This document shows, piece after piece, positions 15,745 through 21,545 of a DNA stretch of 24,878 bases; the first letter of the stretch is position 1, and the number at the start of each line of letters is the position of its first letter. The notes beneath the pieces were generated by a model. The model did not search any database, had not been told where the DNA came from, and worked only from the letters and a program-made list of their open reading frames with translations. Source of the stretch: Ruminococcus sp. (GTDB taxonomy: Bacteria; Bacillota; Clostridia; Oscillospirales; Ruminococcaceae); the NCBI RefSeq assembly GCF_019423705.1, contig NZ_JAHZAX010000017.1, positions 1 through 24,878 on the forward strand, read 5' to 3'. The position numbers were made by a program, and so were the translations under genes.

Positions 15745-16407
15745 TCAAACGATATTGCCGTCGGATATCTCGATTATCCTGTCGCATTGCTCTGCGACCT
15801 TTGGATCGTGGGTGACGATAACAACAGTTCTACCCTGAGAATTAAGGCTTTTGAAAAGCCCCATTATCTCGGCGGAGGTTTTCGTATCAAGTGCGCCCGT
15901 CGGCTCGTCGGCAAGTATCATTGCAGGCTCGTTTACGATAGCACGGGCTATTGCGACACGCTGTTTCTGTCCGCCCGAAAGTTTATTGCAGGGCTTTTTT
16001 GCAAACTCGTCCATACCAACGGCTTTAAGGGCTTCAAGGGCTTTTTCCTTTTTATTCTTGGTTTTCTTCTTTGCGAAATTAAGGGGTATCAGAACATTCT
16101 CTATCGCCGAAAAATCTTCCACAAGGGCAAAATCCTGCATTACAATGCCTATCTTTTCGTTGCGAATTTTTGCATACTGGCGCTCGGAAAGATTTTTCAC
16201 CAGCGTGCCGTCGATAGTGTATTCGCCGTTTTGGTAATTGTCTATGCACGCCAAAATATGCAGCAGCGTGGATTTGCCTGCGCCGGATTTGCCTATGATT
16301 GCGACCATTTCGCCATCGTCGATCTCACAGGAAACGCCGTGAAGCGCCTCGAACTCATTGGCTTTCTTTGGATTGTATATTTTTACTATATTATCAAGCT
16401 TTATCAT
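15745..16407 (-). CDS. ABC transporter ATP-binding protein (MacB/LolD type)
   Basis: A 220-residue ATPase that powers the FtsX-like permeases next to it. Walker A is GKSGAGKST (39-47), the Q-loop is in VMQDF, the ABC signature is LSGGQKQR, Walker B is MILADEPTGALD, and the H-loop His is in VTHDP. DEPTGALDTKT is typical of the MacB/LolD/BceA subfamily, whose members work with four-helix FtsX-type permeases in peptide export, resistance to antimicrobial peptides, or cell-wall signalling. The ATG has AAGGAGA upstream. It is last in the operon, 19 nt after permease 2, and there is only one copy for two peptide-permease pairs. Confidence 0.95.
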   Translation of the reverse strand: MIKLDNIVKIYNPKKANEFEALHGVSCEIDDGEMVAIIGKSGAGKSTLLHILACIDNYQNGEYTIDGTLVKNLSERQYAKIRNEKIGIVMQDFALVEDFSAIENVLIPLNFAKKKTKNKKEKALEALKAVGMDEFAKKPCNKLSGGQKQRVAIARAIVNEPAMILADEPTGALDTKTSAEIMGLFKSLNSQGRTVVIVTHDPKVAEQCDRIIEISDGNIV

Positions 16408-16426
16408 ATGTGTATCTCCTTATAAC

Positions 16427-17623
16427 TTATTGTCTGAACTCAGTTTTAAGCACGTCTCTCGGCTGACGTTTGCGCACAACAAGCAGCGGAACTATCGCCG
16501 AAAGTATCACGAACAGCACAAGTATGCCTATGCAGATGAGCACCTTTTCAAAATTTACGTTCACGACGGTCTCTTTAAGATAGGTATGCTTGCCAACGGT
16601 GAAAAATATTATATCAAGTATTGCCGTCAGGGCGGATATGAGGCAGAAATTCAGCATATTTATTACTGAACAGCGCTTCCAAGTCGCACCGCAGAGATAT
16701 AGCACAGCATAGTTTTTAAGATTGTTCATCGTGGTTATCATTGTGGTGATTATGGCGGTGAAGATAGTTATAACGAGTATGCTGAGGGCTATCGGGAAGA
16801 GGGTATAAAGCTCTTGGTTGACGTATGCTTGGCTGGCTTTATAGTAATTCTCATTTGAGTCCCAAAGCTGGAAATAGTTATCTGCGCCCATTTGCACCAG
16901 CTCTTCATTTGTATATGCACCCTCGGGGAAATTCACGATAGTAAGGCTGTAAAAGTCAGTTCTTGTTCTTGAACCTGCCTTTGTGATTATATCCTCAGTT
17001 GTGAGGAACATCGGAGTCTCACGCATTTCAGAATGGAGCTGATAGTAAAAATCACGGTAATCGTAGATATAATCGTAATAATCGGGGCCGCCTGTGCCGT
17101 AGATATTCTGATCGTCGGCAAGGATACCGCATATCTCCATTTTGAATGGGTTGCCGTCAAAGTCCGTTACCTCGAGGGTATCGCCGATCTTATAGCCGAA
17201 GCTTTGGCAGACAAGGCATTGTGGCACTTTGCTGTCGGGGTCGGGATATTTGCCCTCTTTGAGGAACGGGGGGATATCCTTCATAAGCTGGTCGGTATAT
17301 GTTACCACATAGCCATAATCCTTAGGGGTATCGGCTGTGGTTGAATTTATGGTAAGGAACATCGCCTTACCGCAGGTGACGCTTGTCGCCTTATCGAATA
17401 TTTTGAGGATATCCTCTTCGCTTGCCATTTTGGGATTTATGACCCTTGGCATTATGACAGCACCGCTTTTTGAAAGGGGCTCTTTAAACTGTCTGTAATA
17501 AATGGTTCGATTTTCTATTGCTGAGAGCATTATCATAATTATGGCAAAAACGACAGCCAGCTGAACTGCGATAAGGATATTTATCACACGACTGTTTTTG
17601 GTAAGTTTTGCAACATAATTCAT
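16427..17623 (-). CDS. FtsX/MacB-like ABC permease 2
   Basis: A 398-residue permease with one N-terminal membrane segment (about 15-37), a large outside domain (about 40-275) and three C-terminal segments (about 276-300, 325-345 and 360-385). NLKNYAVLYLCGATWKRC, before the third segment, is the FtsX-type cytoplasmic coupling helix for the ATPase and matches RTCGATRFKC in the other permeases. Its start codon overlaps the stop of permease A (ATGA). GGGAGGTGG, its ribosome site, lies inside the end of permease A. It occurs once, so it probably pairs with either permease A or permease B to form a heterodimeric channel. Confidence 0.88.
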   Translation of the reverse strand: MNYVAKLTKNSRVINILIAVQLAVVFAIIMIMLSAIENRTIYYRQFKEPLSKSGAVIMPRVINPKMASEEDILKIFDKATSVTCGKAMFLTINSTTADTPKDYGYVVTYTDQLMKDIPPFLKEGKYPDPDSKVPQCLVCQSFGYKIGDTLEVTDFDGNPFKMEICGILADDQNIYGTGGPDYYDYIYDYRDFYYQLHSEMRETPMFLTTEDIITKAGSRTRTDFYSLTIVNFPEGAYTNEELVQMGADNYFQLWDSNENYYKASQAYVNQELYTLFPIALSILVITIFTAIITTMITTMNNLKNYAVLYLCGATWKRCSVINMLNFCLISALTAILDIIFFTVGKHTYLKETVVNVNFEKVLICIGILVLFVILSAIVPLLVVRKRQPRDVLKTEFRQ

Positions 17624-18111
17624 TTCCCCACCTCCCTAAAATTAAGTTTTCGGCTAATATTTTTGATAAGAGTTGCCAGCAGGACTATCACGGAAACTAC
17701 GAGATATCCTACAAAGATGTAGACGTACCGTTGGAAATTTAGGCAGCCTGCGGCGTTTTGGAATCTGTTTATCATCGCCGGATAAAGCAGCTTATGGAAC
17801 GCAAAGAGTGAAGCTGCGAAAACCGGTGCGATGATTATTACCGCTTGCGCAAGGAACAGGAGTATGCACTTGAAGCGGGTCGCTCCGCAGGTGCGGAAGA
17901 TGATTATTTTCGGCTCGTTGCAGCGGATAACATACTTATACAGCACCGCAAGATTTATTGCAAAAAGCAGTCCAACTGCCATTGTTATGGCGATGATCGT
18001 TTTGAAATATGCGAGGTCGGAGACCGCTGAAAGGTCGAGGTCTTCGACGTAGCCGTCGTCGGAAATGTTTTCGTCAACGATGTCACGGATAGTGGTGAAC
18101 TGGTTGTAGTT
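17616..18111. repeat. Repeat R1, copy A (3' part of permease A)
   Basis: A 496-bp segment nearly identical to 19453-19948 at a constant offset of 1837 bp. By eye I find four differences, and all are synonymous. Identity stops sharply at 18111, and the permease genes upstream of that point are clearly diverged. Confidence 0.95.
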
Positions 18112-18873
18112 TACGGGCTTTTTAAATGTTATGGTTACTGCGCTGTTTAAGATGGCATCGTCTGGGAGTGCAGTGAAAGGAATGGTATAATCACTTGATG
18201 GTAATCTATCTCCTGGTATTATTTTCGAAACTGTATATTCGCAGCCGTCTACTATTATTTTATCGCCTACGCCTGATACATTTCTTGCAGAATCGCTATC
18301 AAAACTTAACGAACCATAACGTATAGTAACACCAGTTTCATCAATTTGGGTATATTCATCGCCTACCATAATGTGTCTTTCGCCATTTATGTACTCTTCA
18401 TCAGAAAAATACTTGGTTCCATCAGCTTTTGCTTGCTGAACTATACCTTTATCAGTAACACAAAAAATGAAATCAAAAAAAGTCAGACCCATAAGGTCAT
18501 TATCATAAGTACCTGAACACGTTATCTCTTCTATATCATCATACATATCTTTTGGTATGTTATTTACGACTTTCATTATATCGCCCTTTGTTAAGGTGCT
18601 GAAATTGTTATACCTAAAAAGATCCATAAGTTCTTGATCGTTCTGATCAAATGACAATAGATCAGTTCTTGAAGTCATTTTTCCGCTCCAACCATTTGCC
18701 ATAATTCCTATTGTGCACGCCTTTGATTCACCTTGCATAAGTCCCATTTTGTAATTTGTATATACGCCAAAAATGAAACAGCCGACTATTGCAGTTAACA
18801 TTGTGGTTATCATAATAAATATTAGTATTACTCTTTGTTTCTTGAAAAGATTGGCTAGGAGTTTTCGTAGCAT
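17620..18873 (-). CDS. FtsX-like ABC permease A, partner of secreted peptide A
   Basis: A 417-residue permease with a membrane segment at about 13-37, an outside domain (about 40-275) and three C-terminal membrane segments, with the coupling motif RTCGATRFKC between the second and third. Its last 160 or so residues are identical to permease B; the outside domain is only about 65% identical by eye. I start at MLRKLLANL (18873), where GAAAGGGG sits upstream; a 20-codon extension has no site. It lies 71 nt after peptide A, with a hairpin in the gap, and overlaps the start of permease 2 by 4 nt. Likely role: export of, sensing of, or protection from its peptide. Confidence 0.87.
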   Translation of the reverse strand: MLRKLLANLFKKQRVILIFIMITTMLTAIVGCFIFGVYTNYKMGLMQGESKACTIGIMANGWSGKMTSRTDLLSFDQNDQELMDLFRYNNFSTLTKGDIMKVVNNIPKDMYDDIEEITCSGTYDNDLMGLTFFDFIFCVTDKGIVQQAKADGTKYFSDEEYINGERHIMVGDEYTQIDETGVTIRYGSLSFDSDSARNVSGVGDKIIVDGCEYTVSKIIPGDRLPSSDYTIPFTALPDDAILNSAVTITFKKPVNYNQFTTIRDIVDENISDDGYVEDLDLSAVSDLAYFKTIIAITMAVGLLFAINLAVLYKYVIRCNEPKIIIFRTCGATRFKCILLFLAQAVIIIAPVFAASLFAFHKLLYPAMINRFQNAAGCLNFQRYVYIFVGYLVVSVIVLLATLIKNISRKLNFREVGK

Positions 18874-18903
18874 TTTATTACCCCTTTCTAAAATTAAATA
18901 AGT

Positions 18904-18935
18904 ATATGAAGGGCTGAATAAACAGCCCCTCATAT
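18904..18935 (-). promoter_or_regulatory. Intergenic hairpin between peptide A and permease A
   Basis: On the minus strand ATATGAGGGGCTG pairs with CAGCCCTTCATAT (13 bp with one G-U pair) over a 6-nt loop. No U-run follows, so it is more likely an mRNA-stabilising or partial-stop element that sets peptide above permease expression. The same spot in copy B holds a hairpin of unrelated sequence. Confidence 0.7.
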
Positions 18936-18944
18936 TATGTTTTA

Positions 18945-19376
18945 TTAGAAAATGATTCTTCTCGTTATATCAAACTCCCCTCTTACTACGTCATTTTCGT
19001 CATCAACATAAGACCAATAACGTGCATACTTGTCTCCAAAGTAAAAGTCCTTGGATGTTTTGACTTTCAAAAAACTTCCCTTGTCTGCATAGGGGCGGAA
19101 ATCAGTTGCATTTGAATAAATGTTACCTTTTTTATCTTTCAATTCGGCACAAGAAAGAATAGCAGTATAGTTGTCCTTTTTGCATTTTGTCAGATTAGTT
19201 GCAAAAGTAGTGTTGGTACTGGAGTCATAACCATATGTTTGTGTTGATGTCAGGTAACTGTTCTCCATATTGAACGTTTTGTCAAGCGTTACAGCGCCTG
19301 CGCCGATAGCTGAAACTGATGAGATAACGATCGTTGCAGCAACCAGTGCTGTCATTTTTTTGAATACTTTTTTCAT
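18945..19376 (-). CDS. Secreted peptide A, bacteriocin/toxin-like candidate (unrecognised family)
   Basis: A 143-residue protein with a Sec signal peptide: MKKVFKK, a hydrophobic core to about residue 24, then AIGAGAV, with cleavage likely near residue 27-29. The mature part is about 115 residues, Thr/Ser/Tyr/Asn-rich, with two Cys (65 and about 76) and a hydrophobic C-terminus (RIIF). Residues 1-66 match peptide B except at position 8; residues 67-143 are about 55% identical without gaps, sharing YSNAT, FRP, ADKGSFLKVK and YWSYV. I do not recognise the family. The place in front of an FtsX permease-ATPase set recalls the lactococcin 972 loci, but the GxW motifs of that family are not evident. 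The start has AAGG upstream. Confidence 0.85.
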   Translation of the reverse strand: MKKVFKKMTALVAATIVISSVSAIGAGAVTLDKTFNMENSYLTSTQTYGYDSSTNTTFATNLTKCKKDNYTAILSCAELKDKKGNIYSNATDFRPYADKGSFLKVKTSKDFYFGDKYARYWSYVDDENDVVRGEFDITRRIIF

Positions 19377-19380
19377 AATA
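19195..19380. repeat. Repeat R2, copy A (5' part of peptide A gene)
   Basis: A 186-bp segment matching 21043-21228 at an offset of 1848 bp, with three differences by eye, all near codon 8. It covers the signal peptide and first half of the mature peptide. Beyond 19195 the two genes diverge. Confidence 0.93.
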
Positions 19381-19451
19381 AAGTACCTTCATTGATTTTA
19401 ATTTTTTGACGTATGTTTGTGTTCCTGTTTTGCTATGTTGCAGTTTTTTAT

Positions 19452-19460
19452 CTAATTCAT
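19452..19460 (-). pseudogene. Two-codon remnant of the permease 2 start
   Basis: ATG AAT TAG overlaps the stop of permease B exactly as ATG AAT TAT begins permease 2 after permease A. The ribosome site GGGAGGTGG in the permease end is also kept. The remnant shows that the duplicated unit once ran into permease 2, and that the duplication joint falls within about 8 nt of its start. Confidence 0.85.
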
Positions 19461-19948
19461 TTTCCCACCTCCCTAAAATTAAGTTTTCGGCTTATATTTT
19501 TGATAAGCGTTGCAAGCAGGACTATCACGGAAACTACGAGATATCCTACAAAGATGTAGACGTACCGTTGGAAATTTAGGCAGCCTGCGGCGTTTTGGAA
19601 TCTGTTTATCATCGCCGGATAAAGCAGCTTATGGAACGCAAAGAGTGAAGCTGCGAAAACCGGTGCGATGATTATTACCGCTTGCGCAAGGAACAGGAGT
19701 ATGCACTTGAAGCGGGTCGCTCCGCAGGTGCGGAAGATGATTATTTTCGGCTCGTTGCAGCGGATAACATACTTATACAGCACCGCAAGATTTATTGCAA
19801 AAAGCAGTCCAACTGCCATTGTTATGGCGATGATCGTTTTGAAATATGCGAGGTCGGAGACCGCTGAAAGGTCGAGGTCTTCGACGTAGCCGTCGTCGGA
19901 AATGTTTTCGTCAACGATGTCACGGATAGTGGTGAACTGGTTGTAGTT
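19453..19948. repeat. Repeat R1, copy B (3' part of permease B)
   Basis: The partner of 17616-18111. It ends at the two-codon remnant of permease 2 on one side and at codon VNYNQF of the permease on the other. Confidence 0.95.
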
Positions 19949-20722
19949 CACAGGCTTTTTAAATATAATGGATACTGTACTTTCGAGGTATGCATCGTCC
20001 GGAAGCGAGGTAAATGGGATAAAATATGCCATATCCATTGAACCTTCTGCTTCAAATATGTTGGAAACTGTATACTCACAGCCATATATTTCAACTTTAT
20101 CGCCGATGCCTTCAATATTTCTAGCAAAATCGCTAGAGTAACTCATTGCACCAACTTGTAAATATTTTTTTTGGTCTTCGGTTTCGCCGTCGATCTCTGT
20201 ATACTTTGAACTAAGAGAGATATGTCTTTCACCATTTATATACTCTTCATCTGTGAGATATTTTATTCCAAGATCGTCGGGAGTTTGGACTATTCCTTTG
20301 TCCGTAGGGTGAAAACGAAAATCAAAATAACAAAAGCCCATAAGGTCATTTTCATAAGTGCCAGTACAATATATCTCTTCTATATCGTCATACATTTCCT
20401 TAGGCATATTATTGACAACTGTCATTATATCGCCTTTTGTTAAGGTACTGAAATTATTATATCTAAAAAGATCTAAAAGATCTTGGTCATTCAGATCAAA
20501 TTCCAATAAATCGGTTCGAGAAGTCATTTTACCATTCCAGCCATTGGCTTTAATGGCGATTACTGAAGATTTAGATTCTCCCTGTATAAGACTTATGTGA
20601 TAGTTTTCATACACACAAAAAGAAAAGCAACCAACTATTGCTGTCAATATTGAAGTTATCATTATAAAAACTAATATTATTTTCTGATTTTTGAGGAGGT
20701 TTAAAAGTATTTTTCGCAGCAC
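19457..20722 (-). CDS. FtsX-like ABC permease B, partner of secreted peptide B
   Basis: A 421-residue permease with the layout of permease A: one N-terminal membrane segment, an outside domain of about 240 residues, and three C-terminal segments with RTCGATRFKC. From VNYNQFTTIRD to the end it is residue-for-residue identical to permease A; before that it differs in about a third of positions, with a few small insertions. The start is GTG (MLRKILLNL), preceded by AAAGGTGG. It follows peptide B by 70 nt with a strong hairpin between them, and is followed by peptide A after 80 nt that hold no promoter I can see. It has no adjacent permease 2 or ATPase, so it must share those with permease A. Confidence 0.87.
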   Translation of the reverse strand: MLRKILLNLLKNQKIILVFIMITSILTAIVGCFSFCVYENYHISLIQGESKSSVIAIKANGWNGKMTSRTDLLEFDLNDQDLLDLFRYNNFSTLTKGDIMTVVNNMPKEMYDDIEEIYCTGTYENDLMGFCYFDFRFHPTDKGIVQTPDDLGIKYLTDEEYINGERHISLSSKYTEIDGETEDQKKYLQVGAMSYSSDFARNIEGIGDKVEIYGCEYTVSNIFEAEGSMDMAYFIPFTSLPDDAYLESTVSIIFKKPVNYNQFTTIRDIVDENISDDGYVEDLDLSAVSDLAYFKTIIAITMAVGLLFAINLAVLYKYVIRCNEPKIIIFRTCGATRFKCILLFLAQAVIIIAPVFAASLFAFHKLLYPAMINRFQNAAGCLNFQRYVYIFVGYLVVSVIVLLATLIKNISRKLNFREVGK

Positions 20723-20748
20723 TTATTTGCCCACCTTTCGTTATACAT

Positions 20749-20788
20749 GTATTTTCAAGTGTTGCATTACTGCAACACTTGAAAATAC
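20749..20788 (-). promoter_or_regulatory. Strong intergenic hairpin between peptide B and permease B
   Basis: GTATTTTCAAGTGTTGCA (20749-20766) and its exact complement (20771-20788) form an 18-bp perfect stem with a 4-nt loop, starting 4 nt after the peptide B stop. On the minus strand AUGUAUAACG follows, not a U-run. It probably protects the peptide mRNA 3' end or partly stops transcription. Confidence 0.85.
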
Positions 20789-20792
20789 TGAT

Positions 20793-21224
20793 TTAAAATA
20801 CAATTTTTCTGATTTTTTCTATTTCACCTTTTGTATTGCCGTTTTTATCAGAAACATATGACCAATACTTTGCAAACATACCTTCATAATTTCTATCTTT
20901 CTGAGCCTTAACTTTCAAAAAGCTACCTTTATCAGCTGTTGGACGGAAATTAGTTGCATTTGAATATGTAGTATTTTTTCCGTTATTGAGTTCTGCACCA
21001 GAAAGTATGCCTGTATAGCCGTCAAATTTGCATTTGGTGAGGTTAGTTGCAAAAGTAGTGTTGGTACTGGAGTCATAACCATATGTTTGTGTTGATGTCA
21101 GGTAACTGTTCTCCATATTGAACGTTTTGTCAAGCGTTACAGCGCCTGCGCCGATAGCTGAAACTGATGAGATAACGATCGTTGCAGCAACCAGTGCTGT
21201 AACCTTTTTGAATACTTTTTTCAT
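20793..21224 (-). CDS. Secreted peptide B, bacteriocin/toxin-like candidate (unrecognised family)
   Basis: A 143-residue paralog of peptide A with the same signal peptide and the same residues 30-66. The second half is diverged (KAQKDRNYEGMFAKYWSYV) and ends in KIVF. It keeps Cys65 but has Gly where peptide A has its second Cys, so a disulfide within the chain is not required for the family. The ATG at 21224 has GGAGGAA upstream; a longer reading from a TTG at 21308 has no ribosome site and would bury the signal peptide. It is the first real gene of the operon, behind a leader of about 180 nt. Function is unknown; the partner permease is at 19457-20722. Confidence 0.85.
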   Translation of the reverse strand: MKKVFKKVTALVAATIVISSVSAIGAGAVTLDKTFNMENSYLTSTQTYGYDSSTNTTFATNLTKCKFDGYTGILSGAELNNGKNTTYSNATNFRPTADKGSFLKVKAQKDRNYEGMFAKYWSYVSDKNGNTKGEIEKIRKIVF

Positions 21225-21228
21225 AATA
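21043..21228. repeat. Repeat R2, copy B (5' part of peptide B gene)
   Basis: The partner of 19195-19380. Upstream of the start codon the two copies are no longer alike, so each has its own ribosome site. Confidence 0.93.
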
Positions 21229-21300
21229 AATTCCTCCGATTCATTAATGTAGTGTTTGATTTTACCTGCATTGTTGCAAGGCTTTCTTACTTTTGTAGCG

Positions 21301-21332
21301 TTGCACAAATATCGGTCATCTCATTTGTGCAA
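21301..21332 (-). repeat. Inverted repeat in the leader of the peptide operon
   Basis: TTGCACAAAT (21301-21310) and ATTTGTGCAA (21323-21332) are perfect 10-bp arms around a 12-nt loop. It lies between the minimal upstream ORF and peptide B. No U-run follows on the minus strand. It could be an operator or an RNA control hairpin. Confidence 0.65.
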
Positions 21333-21334
21333 GT

Positions 21335-21346
21335 TTAATTCTGCAT
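21335..21346 (-). CDS. Minimal upstream ORF (Met-Gln-Asn) with a near-perfect ribosome site
   Basis: ATG CAG AAT TAA, preceded 9 nt upstream by AAGGAGG, a stronger site than that of any gene in the operon. It ends 2 nt before the inverted repeat at 21301-21332. It may be chance or a leader that places a ribosome at the hairpin. Confidence 0.4.
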   Translation of the reverse strand: MQN

Positions 21347-21411
21347 TGGAACCGCCCTCCTTATGGTCGCTGGGTCAGACTTATAGAAGGCTTATTTTTC
21401 CTATATTGTAT

Positions 21412-21420
21412 ATTATAACA
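21412..21420 (-). promoter_or_regulatory. Extended -10 promoter of the peptide operon
   Basis: TGTTATAAT on the minus strand, a TGn-extended perfect -10 box. No good -35 box is found 16-18 bp upstream (ATACAA at 17 bp), so an activator or the extended -10 alone must suffice. It is the only good promoter between 21545 and the ATPase. Confidence 0.65.
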
Positions 21421-21545
21421 TATTGCGACAGATTTGTATAACAATTTCGATATATTTTTTGAAATTTATTGAAAATTTGCAGAAATAGGCAAAAAACATT
21501 ATTTGGGAGTTGTGTAATTTCAACAGCATTTTGTAATAGGAGAAA

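Noticed and set aside
15787..16425. Open frame of 212 codons on the plus strand
   Set aside because: It is wholly antisense to the ABC ATPase, whose motifs are complete; no start signal and no recognisable protein.
19668..19889. Small plus-strand frame present identically at 17831-18052
   Set aside because: Its repetition is explained by the duplicated permease end on the other strand, not by a conserved small gene.
17616..19948. Long direct repeats as a mobile element
   Set aside because: No transposase, no terminal inverted repeats and no target-site duplication; the repeats are gene parts in register.
18945..21224. Calling the two peptides lactococcin 972 bacteriocins
   Set aside because: The gene order is similar, but the motif pattern of that family is not visible and the mature part is longer; kept as an analogy only.
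21225..21308. Longer form of peptide B from an upstream TTG
   Set aside because: No ribosome site before it, while GGAGGAA precedes the ATG at 21224, and the extension would bury the signal peptide.
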